This document shows, in pieces, positions 11,691 through 24,574 of a stretch of 64,000 nt of DNA; position 1 is the stretch's first letter; every line of letters begins with the position of its first letter. Under the pieces are notes generated by a model. The model was given only the letters and a program-made list of their open reading frames with translations. It was not told the origin of the DNA and searched no databases. The translations under genes were made by a program, and so were the position numbers. Origin of the DNA: Sipunculus nudus (lineage: Eukaryota > Annelida > Sipuncula > Golfingiida > Sipunculidae); the NCBI GenBank assembly GCA_026874595.1, contig CM049313.1:17419508-17483507 (forward strand), given 5' to 3'.

Positions 11691-12286
11691 TGAACCTGGG
11701 AAAATGGGCCGAAAAAGTGAACGGCAGAGGCCTGCATTCATTTGAATGCATATTTCTGGTTTCCTGTATTATAAGCAAGGCAGTTGAAAAAAATGACATT
11801 ATCTAGCACTTAACAAATTACAGCTTTCCAGCTTTTTGTAGTATATGACCTTGTTGGTTAACATTTTGCTCAACTGTGGTCTGTTAATAAATATCATGTT
11901 AGACATTATTGTCGTTATGATTTCGGCATCAACACGTGCGAGCTTGTACACCATTTCTGAAACAGCAAGCACTTTGGTTTGATACAGCAAGGTCTTACGC
12001 TTAGACAGAGGGTCAATATAGAGGGGTTGGGGGAGGCATTGGGGGTATATATCCCCATCATTTTGACAAGGAGGCATAGACAATATAATCATCCTCCATT
12101 ATTCAGAGAATTATATTGATATATAGCAAATGAAGTATATTAATAGATGTGTTTAGACTCTGGTTCCCGTTTATAGTATCGAATTAGCTTATACTTGAAA
12201 CCCAATACTTTGTTTTCTAAAACCTTGTACTAAATTTTAATATATTTGAAATGCTAATATACTGGAATGTGTCATACAGACGCTAA

Positions 12287-12292
<6 letters not shown>

Positions 12293-12342
<50 letters not shown>
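12293..12342. repeat. TA microsatellite
   Basis: Pure TA tract that directly abuts the TGTTACAGGTG end of the LTR at 12,343. Confidence 0.95.
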
Positions 12343-12346
<4 letters not shown>

Positions 12347-12845
12347 ACAGGTGCTCTTTTTTATTTGTGTGACACGGGCGTAACACGTGTTGTTGTTACA
12401 TTTTATGTTTAATCCGTACTGGTTGAAACCTCGTTGTCATGTTGTCCTTGAGTTTTCACGCCTGGTCGTGGGTCACGTGATGAGCCTGGTGTGTGGAGAT
12501 ACACAGCGTTGTTCTTTCTAGAGAATTGCTGAAACGCGTGTTTACTGTTGAGTAGGGTCCTTATAGACTGTTCGAGAAGTGGAAAATTCCCGGCTTTGGG
12601 TGTGAAGGTATATAAAGGGGCTGTTTTTAGAACCAGAGGGCAATTATAGAGTTTCAAAGATTTTCTCCTGGATTTTATACATTTGGACTTTAGTTTACTT
12701 TCTGTGTTGTTGCAAGAACTTTCCACTGGACTGTCATTCTCCGAGAGTTTACATTCAAAGGACTTATCGTTGTGATGGTGTTGGTATGGAGGTACTGTAC
12801 AATTATCTTTCTGTGTGATTGTATTGACTTGTTGCTATAACGCTG
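12343..12845 (+). mobile_element. LTR-like sequence with TATA box
   Basis: Begins TGTTACAGGTG, contains GGTATATAAAGGGGC at about 12,608 (a good TATA box), and continues with blocks that align in order with the reverse strand of 32,840-33,667: TATA then GGGGC and TTTAGA; TTCTC-GAGA and TTTAC; AAAGGACTT; GGTACTGTACA. The two are diverged members of one LTR family. The right boundary and any internal region could not be defined. No gag or pol sequence is visible downstream. Confidence 0.55.
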
Positions 12846-13900
12846 TTTTACTGTCATCCTCCCACCCTGTAAGACAAGTTGACGCCACTGCGCTCAGACA
12901 GAACCTTGCTTGTAAGCAGATTGCTTTCACAATAAAGTTCCAAACTGGCACACTGATAGAGGGAGCCCACAAAAAAAGCACCTCTAGTTAGATTAACGTA
13001 CACCCACTCACGCCCGAAACCACCAAATATAGTAAGTGTTCTCCATGCGCGCGCATGCTGTTGCGTATAGGTCTTGGTGTTCTGTCTTGTGGCAGACGCA
13101 GCTGGCGTAGTCACGTAGAGTTATTATATAAAAAGTGAGATAAATGTAGCGTGGGACCCGTATCTTTTCATACCAAATCCATTCCCATCAGCCTCCTTTA
13201 ACATCAATCAACATTCAGCAGGAACTGTCTGAGACCTTAATTTAAGGTGTACTCTTGGGAGACTTAAATCTTTTTAAAAGAATTCTTTCAATATGTGGAA
13301 GATAACGGAGAATATTTTACCCTAAGACTGAACGGAAGTTTATCATCTCATCTAGTTCTACGTAAACACTTTCAATTTTTAGATCTAATATTTAAAATGG
13401 CTCAATATGCATATGCAGAGTACTGCTTTATTATATTTATCAATGTGTTCCTTTTGAGCATATCCGTTACATATGTATGTAAGTACTTTTTACAACGTTT
13501 CATCTTATGAATACAAATAACAGATAACATTTAAAATTTAAAAATATCAATCACAAAATTTGAATTAGCGTCTTGAAATAACATGGTCCATGTGCTCTGA
13601 CATATTAGGTATAAAGGTTTGATACCGTAGATGGAAGTTACGGAAGGTGTGGAAGCATATATGATTTATATTAACCAGAAACAAATTAGAGTCACAGATA
13701 TAAATAGATATGTGCAACCCAATGGATACATAATTATGCCTCCGCCATTGGGGCATAAGTTTAAAAAACGCTGTACGAACACATTAGCCATGCTCCGAGG
13801 AACAGGGCGCTCGAGCGTAACCTGAACAGGTGACCAGGCCACAAGGATGGCCCTTCTGGGCATTCATTTATTTTTTGCCCATATTCCGAGTTTCATAGGT
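12846..13900. other. non-coding stretch, nothing recognised
   Basis: Short frames only. An AT-rich part around 13,260-13,560 has no coding character or splice-site support. The start may be continuing LTR sequence. Confidence 0.4.
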
Positions 13901-13919
13901 GACCGTACATTTTTTTCAT

Positions 13920-14115
13920 ATTCCTTGATGACGCTCCAGAATCCAGAGATAATGCTGGATGCACACCAAAATCCAATTAATTCTTCCTCGGCCCATTCTC
14001 GAAATGCACTGGAACTTTCATGAGGTCCCGTTTAGTGAATTTCATTTAATGAGATTCCGTGAACACGCACACACACAAACACAAACACAACCCCACACAC
14101 ACACGAACGGGAATG
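13920..14115 (-). repeat. dispersed repeat family R1, copy 2
   Basis: Inverted copy: CACACCAAAATCCAATTAAT, GGCCCATTCTCGA, then a CA-rich segment ending CACACACGAACGGGAATGAA. It closely parallels 40,050-40,240. In both places a TTAA element lies shortly downstream. Confidence 0.6.
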
Positions 14116-14313
14116 AACCCATAAAATCCTGGCAAAAGCAATTAAGAACTATATAGCTTATGCTTAATATCTGGAAAAATGCAGACCCATACTAACACTA
14201 AAGTTCTGATTTCGTATTTTGTTTTGTACAGTGTCCGTTTACAATTACATGAACCCGAGTACTCGAGTACTTCTGTCTACACTTTTCCCCAGGAATTATC
14301 ATCGGAATAAATA

Positions 14314-14784
14314 AAAAATGCCCATTCACATACCTTTTGAAAAAGAATGTATGTGATTTCTGGCTTTCTCTGTGTCTATATTAACGATCTAAGGTTAACT
14401 CTAGTTATGAAAATTTCGTATAAGGCCTCCGTGAAGGATGTATGAACTTGTTTATCAAAAACAAATTTGTAAACACAGCAATGTTGACAAACGGGAAAAA
14501 CATGCAGCTTAAGGTGGAAGGTTGCATATATGTGGGGGTAGAAAGGTCACTTGTTGCAAAACGCCATTGCCAAAGCCCTGGCTTATCTGACTGGCCGCCA
14601 GATGTCCTTGTCGAATTTGTTTTGATTATTTTGGCGAGCCCCCACATATTATAAACACGTTGATATAAACAAAATAAGCAGCCAGTGTGCGGCGATATCC
14701 ACGTTTTCAGGCCTATTTGCATAAAAAGGTTCAAGGTATTACCTTTAGTTTATAAAGATCAGATAGGTGATTGACCTCCTTTAA
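14314..14784 (+). mobile_element. TTAA-type MITE, copy A
   Basis: About 470 bp, matching copies B and C along its whole length. The right end keeps the inverted terminal repeat (minus strand TTAAAGGAGGTCAATCACC); the left TTAA has decayed. It is non-coding; frames on both strands (14,405-14,734) are chance. TTAA flanks and short inverted ends are typical of piggyBac-type non-autonomous elements. Confidence 0.7.
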
Positions 14785-17590
14785 GAAACCTAGTTGTTTC
14801 CCTCCAAGATAAGAGATTATATTTATGAAAATGCATATTAATGTTCAAATATGATGTTTTGCTTGAACTCTCGGATTTAATGATTGGTGCTCTGGCAGAT
14901 GTACATGGTATTAACCTCTGAAATGCCAAGGATTTATATCTTTGACGAAAATTAATACTATTTAATTATCAAGAATGAGGTTGTTTATTTACTTTAAAAG
15001 ACTAAATACCCACGACATTCGCTATTTACACACTAGACACTTTCTCAGGGGTTTCATATCTTTTATCTCTTCTTTTATTTATTGTAATCTTCTTATAAAA
15101 TGAAGCATTATTCAAACATAAATTAATTACGTAATCATGAAAATTGAATACAAATTTCGTCAATTTCTTTTAACACAACGCCAACCGATTCCAGGTTAGC
15201 AGATCATTCAATAATGTATTGATCCCACGGTTAAATGTTTTACTTAAATCCGATTTTCGTGCTGAAAGATAGGCTTTGAAAGTAATGCCTCTATGGATTA
15301 CAGATGGTATAGAAAATATGTGGTCCATTTATGAATAAATCTTTATTACCGGAAAATCTTAATCCCAATGGTTTCTGCCCAGTTTTATTCCTCCCAGGGT
15401 TCATCAGTAATGACGTACTGCCCATGGAAATAAGAGAAAACCTTTCAAGTCGTTATCATGGCTGAAGTTGAATGTCTGAAATGTCTAGAAAAGCTTGACA
15501 TTTCGGAAAGATTTCAAGATCTCTATTCATTCATCTTCCGATTCAGTTCCTACTTCTACTTTCTACCTCCGCTAAGAATATTAACAATCATGCGTTCCGG
15601 TGAAATGCCGTCACATATTGTAATACTGATTTATTGCTTGAAGGACGCGAGGTTCTATTTGTTTTGTACATTTGCGTTAAGAGCTCATTAAATGCCCAGG
15701 AATATATTGAGTTCTATGAATGATGACTACTTCTGACGCAAATAATGTAATATTCCCGGCATGAGTCCCGTATCTCCTACACGATGCAATATTTAATAAA
15801 CCAAAATGTCAATTAAATTTCATGTATTGGTTTCTGTCTGCATTCAAGTGCAATGGATAAAGGTCACAAAATATAAACTGAAATCCTTACGTGAGTTGCA
15901 TCAGGATTCTCATTTTTTATTGCAGGATACTTTTCCTATTATTTTTATATTTTGTATAATTATTCAAACTTTTAGTTATAAAAGACAATTCTATATAATA
16001 ATACCTCTCTGCATAGGTAAAGTGAACATGTCGCTTTCCATAGCAGAATAATCGTTCCTGTAGCTGGTCCACACAGTCTGTCAATTAATGTACCTGTCGT
16101 TGTCTGTTTCAATGTAAATAATCAGACGTTGGGTGAAAGAGTAATATCAGCGGGGTTCTTTTTTTTTATTTGTCAATAGTAAGCTAAAGCTAATATTTAA
16201 ATTTAAAAAAAAATAATAAAGTAAAAATTAAATTAAATCAGTTAAACATGATAGTAAATCATAGAAAATTAATTAATATTTTCATTAATCTTCAAAGAAG
16301 AGCACACAGTTTTTTATCTAAGTTTTGGATTTGAAAGCCAAAATCAAATCACAACATCCTCTTAAAACCCGATAAATCGAACCAGGTACATAGTAAACTC
16401 TACTTGTCTGTGGAGGTTAACTTTATCACATCAGCACGCAGCATCCTGATGTTTGCGTGGTCTTTCACGCGATGTTTTTTTCCGGCTATCTCTGCGCCAA
16501 ATTCCCTCCGTAGATAGATTCCCGCTCTGGTACTCTCCTCGGAGTACTTTTAAGTTGTATCTCTATTGCCTTAACAAAAGCCGACTAATTTACTGTTCAC
16601 AAACATGTCATAAACGTTCACGTAAACGATCGTCGTCTTTAGTAAACACTAAAATCCAAATGTCGCATGTCGGTTGTCGGAAATCAAAATGCAGAGACTA
16701 CAAAAACATGGGCACAGTTCTGCTCTATATTACAAAGTCAAACTATATTACAAATATCACAATATAAGTACAAAAGCGAGACCCTAAAGATCACTTTCCC
16801 GCTTGTACTTTTATCCCTAAAAATACACAAGGGTGGAGCATTATAATAAACCAGGCCACTATTAATAAAATGAGATAACATTAAATCAATAAGTTTACCT
16901 ATCGTGGGCACACTTTTTCTCAATTTAAAAATTATATATATATATATAATTAATCAATTACGCAGAAAATTAATCAGATAGATTATCTAATAAAAGATGT
17001 TTTTGAACGGGAAATATATTTGTTTGTAGCTCTTAACCCTTGATTATTGTTGATCCATGCCGAAAATGGTAGAATATTATCTACTTGTAGCATTTTATCA
17101 ACACTTGTTATATTTGTCAAGAAACCGCCCCACTGCTTGGTAGTTTTTACTATCCATCTTGAAAGAAATGGATTAGTGACAGTTCTGGGAAAACATGTCC
17201 GGAAATGACTCCTGGGAAATGTGACGTGTTTCATTCCCGCTCCTGGTATAAAATTTCTCGGAGAAAAACTTGTTTTTAGGGGAAAAGGGCTGTTTTTAAG
17301 TGTAAACGGGAGATAAAAAAGACATGTTGAGTGATCATGAAGTAAAGCAAGAAAGAGACCCTTTCTTTGTCAAGGTGCTGCGAACAAGAGCCGCTATAAT
17401 TTTCTCACCCTGGCGAAGATACATGTTTTTATTTATTCCCCATTCTCTGTCTGGCTGTCTGTTCGTCAGTGTTTAAATATCTCTAAATAGTCACATATTT
17501 TGAAGCTGGCAATAAAATAATGTTTTTTTAAATATACCATTATTTTTATTTTTATCCTCAACTAGTTCATTCTTTTTTTCATTTGAGTAG
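14785..17590. other. non-coding stretch, nothing recognised
   Basis: AT-rich unique-looking sequence with a short TA tract at 16,933-16,950. The frames at 15,458, 15,806 and 16,453 lack known motifs, and none has a convincing splice context. Confidence 0.45.
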
Positions 17591-17597
17591 AAATAAA

Positions 17598-18304
17598 TAG
17601 GGCTGCGCGATTTTATCGATTTATCCATATATAGCGATCCAGTGATTCCCATGTTGCGTATCGCGATACAGTTTTCAAATATCGATATTTTTCAATATAT
17701 TGTAAATGTGTCTGAAACTGATTCTTTTAGTAAAAATAATGTTTTCATTACAAGATTGGACATATAAATGGGTAGGGATTAATGACAGGCATAAAGTGAA
17801 AGCGTCTACCGGGACTTCAGACGTTTGAGTTGAAGTATAGACCTGATATATACCATAGGTAAAAGGTCCGCTTTAGGGAATGTGCCTGTCTGTGTGGTGA
17901 TAAACGAGAAATATTTTGAAAAGCAAATAGAAAGAAGTGCTGAATAATAATCTATACTTTATTAATAATCTCTCCTCTCATCATATGATAACTGCTAGAA
18001 GATCAAGTGTCAACTTAACAGTATTATAGTTTAAGAACGGCAGTCTCACGATGTGGTGTACATGACTGTAATGGTGCACACCATCTATCCCTCTTTGTAC
18101 TGAGTCAGAGTCCAAAATTCTCTAATATCCAAGTTATTTGCACATGCGAGGCGAGAAGACAACTTAGATTTTGAATGTTTCTTTGGGCACTGTCAACAGT
18201 ACATTATCCAAAATGTTGCCATATTTCGTGTTTAAAATAAACTGATCTGCAAAAACTTGAACTTATTCATTATATATAATATATTACAGAATTATCAATA
18301 ATTA

Positions 18305-18346
<42 letters not shown>

Positions 18347-18490
18347 CACGTTTAATTCCTATTAATTTATATCCCAATACACTATTCTGCATAAAAAATA
18401 AACTGATCTGCATAAACTTAATTTAATAAGATGAAAACATCGCAATAAGTATCGTAATACACTTCCAAATATAGCAATATATTGCGACTT
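17598..18490. mobile_element. degraded element with GGGCTGCGCGAT end
   Basis: Starts AGGGCTGCGCGATTTTATCG and is rich in TATCGATA and GCGATA motifs (to about 17,700); similar motifs (AATATATTGCGACTTAGG) close it near 18,490. GGGCTGCGCGAT ends are familiar from widespread hAT-like non-autonomous elements. A direct repeat (AATAAACTGATCTGCA, 18,235 and 18,399) flanks an internal TA tract. Strongly decayed; the right boundary is uncertain. Confidence 0.4.
18308..18346. repeat. TA microsatellite
   Basis: Pure TA tract between two direct copies of an AATAAACTGATCTGCA segment. Confidence 0.95.
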
Positions 18491-18499
18491 AGGAATAAA

Positions 18500-20580
18500 T
18501 ATTATATTTCAATGAACCTTTGATGGCAAAATATGTTGATAGGTGAGACTGAAGGCGTGAAACACTTCAACTAAGCTTAGGGCTTGTCCAGGTGTAAATT
18601 TATATGCCTAAGCAAGAGGTATGGGCTAACCTAGAAGTATGATAAAATATGTGTCATGCAGTATGTGTTACATGTAAATGCTGTTCATTGTTGTTAAGGT
18701 ATTTGGTTAACCAGCAACACGATTAAAAATTGAAAAGTTGCAAGAATTTATATACGTTATCGAAATGAAAACCTTAAATTGTCGAACTAGATATATTGCC
18801 GCAAACTGACTCTCATCTCTTTTTATACTGAATTAACTTTTTACTGACCCCTTAAAATTTTGTTATATAGTAACTCTGTTGTACGTAGTGCTGGGTTAAA
18901 ATTTGTAGCAAAAGTAGCATGTACTATGAAATGCGCGTTTTCAGGAGCCCCGCACTAAACGCCCGAAAGATTTACATAAAGGAGAATGATTATTTGAATC
19001 TCCTCATCATTTAAAGGTCATCTTCACCTGAGCAAACTGCACATAAATCATTGAATTTATGAAACATATTCCGATTAACTCGAAATAAAATCTTGGCGAA
19101 GATTTTGTAAAGATAACAGAACTGTTTTAAACGCCTCATATTGGCACCAAACATGTTTGACCTTGAAGTGTAACATTATTTTACCTTGACTTGAGTCAGA
19201 TATATGACCTGGAAATTTCCCATGGAATTGAGTACCCCAGATGAACACTTAATTGATATATCAAATCCTATATTCCAAGAGGTTCATTACATTACACATC
19301 ATTTCCTATTTTGTTTATGTTATGGCAATGAGTAACCCTATAATTTTACACATAAAAATTGTTATTGAAAGTCATATACCTGTGACCTTAATTGTTATTT
19401 CATCAATGAGACTGTATCAGTGATATTCTACATCCAGAATTTGAAAAATATCGTTCTCATGTCCAATGAAACTTTACGATTCTTGGCGTCTATGAGAAAA
19501 CGCCAGCGTTTATGATACTCAGAGGCCAAGAAGGATCAATGTTAAACAATATACAATACTATACAGATCGTATTCTTCCTAATTGGCAGAGTACGCTTAT
19601 GTCGTTTAGTTACTGATAATTGTTTGACATATTCTTCCCAAATGTAGTGTTGTCTTGTCACTCAGGATTATATTTTCAGTACAATTGAGAAAATGAAAAG
19701 GGTTACATTGTTTTTTTATAGGCCAGAACAGTCACTATAATCGACAGTTAACATGAACTTTAGTTTTTAATTTCTGTAATCAGTATTTACAACAAATTTG
19801 CTGTATCCAGAAAATGTACCTCTTAAATTGCAGTTCTGCGACTTAGACATACGAATTGATCAATACTCGCAGGTTAGTGCAACTAATGACTGAATTATCT
19901 GAACTAATATATATTTATAAATGAAGAATCCAAACACATACATTGAAAAGTAAATAATCTTAAAAAATACACGTTTAAAATTGATATGTATTCCTTTAAT
20001 TTGGGGCCCCGCTATCACGTAATCTACAGGCCTCGCGTTCACTGAATCCGGTTCCAGCAGTACTAACAGCAGAATTTGTTGTGTAGGGTGAGTTTACTCT
20101 TTATTTTTCTTTCTGGTCTACCTTACTATATCTTGATTGTATCATAACTTTTGCAATATGAATGGACCGAAGAGCATTTTTGACCCGTATTTGCGCACGT
20201 GTTTCCATTTTCTTTTCAGTGTGTGTTTGCATTGTTTTTCATGAAACGTTCTTGTGTGATAAATTTTCTGCACGAGCATGCGTACTTTACAAAACGGTCT
20301 TCTTCTGTGTTCTGATTAAAAATATAGCCAGCTTTGTATTAAATGTAACTTGCCCTAACTAGACACAAGCCAGAGACTTAGAGGGGATGATAACCTTTAC
20401 ATACAAGATAGATTCATCTGTACTTTTATAATTTGAGAACAATGTGTTATTTCTAGATAAAACGGATCCCAAAACATAGCTTAATTTGTCGCTATGGTAA
20501 TTCAGAGGTCTACTTACTCTCCAAATGTTTCTTCTGACAAAACATGACGTAACCGGTGTTTTATGACGTAAGTGTACCAG
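18500..20580. other. non-coding stretch, nothing recognised
   Basis: No exon, RNA gene or recognised repeat found. Short frames at 19,860 (minus) and 20,162 (plus) have no recognisable motif. Confidence 0.45.
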
Positions 20581-20585
20581 TCCAA

Positions 20586-20660
20586 TCATATAAAGCCAGT
20601 TCTATCATTTAAAGCAAGTCCTATTATATAAAGCCAATCCTAAAATATAAAGCATATGTT
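20586..20660. repeat. ~21-bp degenerate tandem repeat
   Basis: Four imperfect copies of ATATAAAGCCAGTCCTATC stand in a row. Repeated TATAAAG could be mistaken for TATA boxes. Confidence 0.7.
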
Positions 20661-20770
20661 TTTACTTTGGTTTCAGTGGATGAATGTACAATATTTTGCT
20701 GAAGCTTACGTCACTGATTTGCCACCGCATTCACGTTTGGTAAATAAATTAAAGTTTATATATTACAAAA

Positions 20771-21136
20771 ATGGGAAAAGGGAAGGGTAAAAGTCGTCGA
20801 TGCAGGTGGTCATGGCAGCGGGATGGTCGTAAAGTGACTGCCAGAGAAGGACTGGGGATTGAAAGTAGGCCTGGCTATTCGGATGAAAGCGGCCTAAATA
20901 CAATACTATTGCCAAACAGGCATCATCACTATCTAGTTCATATCATCGGCCCACAGGCATCAAGATACTGTTTATGCCAACGCTCATCCGGATACTTCAC
21001 GGCATCCCGTTGTCCCAGTCCGCCCCTGTTGATTGCTACACATAGTTGTACTCTAACTAGTCAGTCATGCAGCCATCTGATACAAGCAATCTGCAGGCCA
21101 TTGTATACAATAAGAACACCATCAATTTCAACATAA
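20771..21136 (+). CDS. doubtful ORF, 121 residues
   Basis: ATG in a good context (AAAAATGGG) opens a frame with a basic Lys/Arg-rich start (GKGKGKSRRCRW) and no known domain. A second, shorter frame, 21,068-21,202 (QPSDTSNLQAIVYNKNTINF...), overlaps in another phase and looks at least as coding-like. I cannot tell whether either is real; both may be chance or a broken gene with a frameshift. Confidence 0.2.
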   Translation: MGKGKGKSRRCRWSWQRDGRKVTAREGLGIESRPGYSDESGLNTILLPNRHHHYLVHIIGPQASRYCLCQRSSGYFTASRCPSPPLLIATHSCTLTSQSCSHLIQAICRPLYTIRTPSIST

Positions 21137-21203
21137 CATTGGATACGTTGTTTAGCGTAGATCAGGGGAAAAGAGTTTCCCTTTCTGGGACCATGGAATA
21201 AAT

Positions 21204-22084
21204 AGGTTATATAGAACGTTATAACTTCGCCACGCCATACATTATCCTAAGTTTGTCCCATTTCCATCTTAAATAAATGGTGGCCTCGGATCCAGCCCAC
21301 CTCGCAGCCTCGTTCAGTCATATATAACCAAGCTAAACCCATAGTAGACGCATCAAAAGTGTCTGTTGGCATTTTCGTATTAGCTGCGTATGCAGGACAG
21401 GATGAGACAACAAACGGTAATATACATTTCTGTGAATAAATAATGATCATATCTACTCCACTTTGAGCTAGCTGTTAAAACAAATATGACCTCTAGGATA
21501 AAGTCCGGCTAATTCAAGTCTTCTTCTATAAAATTACTCCCAGACTGAAAGCCGGGATGGCAATCAGGGAATGTTTAAGACACAATTCATGTACTGCAGA
21601 CAAAGGTGAATTTAGGAATAGTCTGTCGGTAAATTTTGTTAGTCCAAGTAAGACCATCATTATCAGAGAAGAACAGACAATGTAACTGCGCCAGAAGAAA
21701 AACCTTGGGAATAAAAGCCATCTGAAAAGGACACTGGATGGAATGGCAAATCAAGTGTTCTTTAGAGAATGATATGAGACCCTTCCAACTGAAAACGGCA
21801 AATAAAGACTACAAATACTTATTTTACGTGAACTATGGTCCATGCCATTACTTGTGTGCACATGTTTTTTTCGGGATATTTTTTCACAATCTAAGAAATT
21901 TACAAACTGTCGGCTCAAACTTTGCAGAAGCTATTCCGCCGATTGCCTATGTGAAAAACAGTTTTGTGTTGAATTCTAATGAGCGAAAATGAGACCAATG
22001 GGCCTATAAGATTCAGTTGTTTGAGCATGCAAATTAATAACATATGAAATTAAAAACTGCATGATTGCATTGAATTCACTTTCC
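21204..22084. other. non-coding stretch, nothing recognised
   Basis: No supported gene or repeat before the TTAA element. Confidence 0.4.
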
Positions 22085-22435
22085 TTAAAGGTGCACGCTC
22101 ACCTGCCTTTTGAAACATAATTCAGGTGATTTCTGGCTTCCTCTGTGTATATAATAATGATCAAAGGGTAATTTTGGTTGTGAAAAGTTCTTATAACGCC
22201 TCCATGAAAGATGTATGAACTTGTTTATCAACAACATGTTTGTAAACATCGCATTGTTGACAAACAAGAAAACATGTAACCTTAGGTGGTCGGTAACATA
22301 TATGATGAGTTATAAAGGTCACTTGTTGCAAAACCCATTTGCAGAGCTCTTGTTCATCTGACTTGCTGCCAGATGCCTTTGTTGAATGTTTTATTTTCTT
22401 TTTTTTTGTTATTTTTGCGGTCCCCGCATATTATT

Positions 22436-22446
22436 AACACGTTGAT
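22436..22446 (+). repeat. target-site duplication, left copy
   Basis: AACACGTTGAT here and AACACGTGGAT at 23,965-23,975 flank the LINE. Uninterrupted MITE copy A has AACACGTTGAT only once at the matching place. Confidence 0.85.
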
Positions 22447-23964
22447 TTTGGCAAGATGTGATGTATCACTGGTGTCACTATAACTATAAAGCTCCATTAT
22501 CTTATAATGAGATTATGTCACAATGTCTCTGGTTTAACTCCTGCATTAAAAGGGAAGAGAAAGTAATATTTATAAAGAAACTGTACACAGCTGGGGTCAT
22601 ACATATATCTTATTTGATTGAGATTGTACATTCTAAAGCTACATGGCTGCAATATAACACTTTCTGTCATAAATACAAGGTAAAAATTGATTTCTTAAAT
22701 TATAATGGTCCAATCAGGTGTAACCCTGAGAGTTGGAAAAATATCATTAGCCAAGAATACGACCAGAGTCAAATAACACTACCTGTACTTAATATTGATA
22801 AATGTATTGGTCTAAAGAAACCCGTTAAACTTGTATATGATCATTTGATAATAAAAATTGTTGAAAACCCAGTAAATACAGTCGCTAAATGGAAGGCTGA
22901 CTTGGAACTAGAATCAGATGTCACTGTGTAAAATGGATTCTCAAATATCTACTCTTCGACAATTTCAGTTCAATTAAGATATTTCCAGTTCCGTATACTT
23001 CATCGCTGTTAAACTCTTAACCCATTCTTATATAAAATTAACATTATTGAATCAGATCATTGTACTTTTTGCAAAAATGATAAAGAAACGTTGATGCATT
23101 TATTTTGGAACTGTCAATTTTCTAAATTATAATGGAAAGAGGTACTTGCCAAGTTGAAATCATTTGGTTCACTAGATGCAGCATTTCAACGTACAGCTGA
23201 AACTGCTGTGCTTGGATATTCTGAAATTAGCTGGTTAAATTTTTTACCTTGATGATTAAAAGACATATCTATGTGACTAGATGTAATAAACAAAAACCAA
23301 CAGTCATTACAGTTAATAGGTAAATAAAAGAAATATATACAATCAAAAGTATATAGCAAAAAGCAGAAATAATATGGGTAAACATGAGGAAAAATGGTCA
23401 ATGATGAAATGTTTTATATTCAGCTCTTGATTTTGTTCTATCTTAAATACATTAAATGTACTTAAAATATAACAGTACTTATTTTTTTATGCTTGTATAT
23501 ATTTAGTCTGTACATTTAAGTATGTAGGAGGGTTATGCATCAATTTATTGGACATTAGTATGTAATTATCCTGAATTTAATTTGACACTAAGATTGCATA
23601 ATATTGGATTGTTATTATTTTGCGTGAGATTAAGCTTTTCACTGACACTTTATTTCAGGTTTATAAGTTGTGTCTAACCGCATGGGGAGGCAATAACTTA
23701 TCTATTTGATGTACAAAAAGTTATGTATAGGCTACAAGTATTTTTGTAAAATGTTTTGTTATTGTTAATCATTATATAGTAAATAGATAATATATACTAT
23801 TGCATGGGTACAGATTGAGGTTTTTTTTTAGAGAAAATCAACCAAATATTCCATGCATAACATTAAGTATTATATTTTTTAAGTGGTATATGTGTTATGT
23901 ATCATGTTTTATGTCATTGTATGCTGTTTCTTTTTGTTCAATAAAGAAAAAAAAACAAAAAAAA
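22447..23964 (+). mobile_element. 5'-truncated L1/Tx1-like LINE nested in the MITE
   Basis: The frame 22,458-22,931 (157 residues) reads as the region C-terminal to a LINE reverse transcriptase: PLSYNEIMSQCLWFNS, later FLNYNGPIRCNP and AKWKADLE. Further on, broken by stops and shifts (about 22,970-23,150), comes a Cys-x2-Cys-x8-His-x4-Cys knuckle (HCTFCKNDKETLMHLFWNC). The 3' end carries AATAAAG at about 23,939 and an A-rich tail. Truncation, tail and 11-bp target duplication show insertion by target-primed reverse transcription. The copy is inactive: the catalytic domain is absent. L1/Tx1 is my best guess from wording. Confidence 0.8.
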
Positions 23965-24106
23965 AACACGTGGATATAACCAAAACAAGCAGCCTGTGTG
24001 CGGTGATATCCACGTTTTCTGGCCTATTTTTAAAAAAGCTCTAAGTTTTTACCTTTATTGTATAAAGATCAGATAGTTGATTGGGCCTTTTAAAAAGACC
24101 ACCTAC

Positions 24107-24223
24107 CTAACAGGATCTGCCGGGCTCTTCCTTCTCCTGTATTCATAATCTGGGATGGATTTCCAGTTGAACTGAAGCATCCAGTTAAAACCACCTCGCA
24201 CTGTCGCTGCAGCCCCATTGTAT
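24107..24223 (-). CDS. GALNT exon (third seen), catalytic domain
   Basis: 117-nt exon, part of a polypeptide N-acetylgalactosaminyltransferase, a Golgi type II membrane enzyme that starts mucin-type O-glycosylation by moving GalNAc from UDP-GalNAc to Ser/Thr. It encodes YNGAAATVRGGFNWMLQFNW and then a KSIPDYEYRRRKSPADPVR stretch, matching the family's GGFNW...F.W....R..R.SP region. Acceptor CCATAG at 24,224 and donor GTAGGT at 24,106 are good. The phase joins the previous exon through a split Ser codon. The next family block (MAGGLF...) was not found at lower coordinates, presumably beyond a TE-filled intron. Confidence 0.88.
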
Positions 24224-24574
24224 CTATGGACAAATTTGTAGGGACATTAATTACGGTAAACACGAGGTAAAGAATATTACCTTTATATTATGCAGATGTT
24301 CAGTTTCTAAATAAATTACCATTTTCAGTTGCTGTTAAATAGACGCATCCAATTATTTTATCAATGATCATTCGATAAAAGATATTCCAGGTATCCAAAA
24401 TATGTTGTATTTTGACTGAATTTTAAAACTTTTAAAAAGGCTTTGTATAGTATTTTGATTTTCTACCTGATTGTTCCCATGTGTACCATTTGACTTGATT
24501 AAACGCACGATGTAACATAAAATGAAATATCGGGACACCTATTTATTTTTTCCTAGCGACGAAATGATAAAGGT

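Larger units (their letters stand above)
22085..24093 (+). mobile_element. TTAA-type MITE, copy B, split by a LINE
   Basis: Left end TTAAAGGTGCACGCTCACC at 22,085 and right end (minus strand) TTAAAAGGCCCAATCAAC at 24,093 form imperfect inverted repeats starting with TTAA. Without the LINE and its duplicated target the element is about 480 bp, the size of copies A and C. It lies in a presumed intron of the minus-strand GALNT gene, just 3' of its exon at 24,107. Confidence 0.8.

Noticed and set aside
20586-20660. Cluster of TATA boxes
   Set aside because: The TATAAAG motifs are units of a short tandem repeat with no start-site context.
22458-22931. Host protein of 157 residues
   Set aside because: Wording, 3' tail and target duplication identify it as the end of a LINE.
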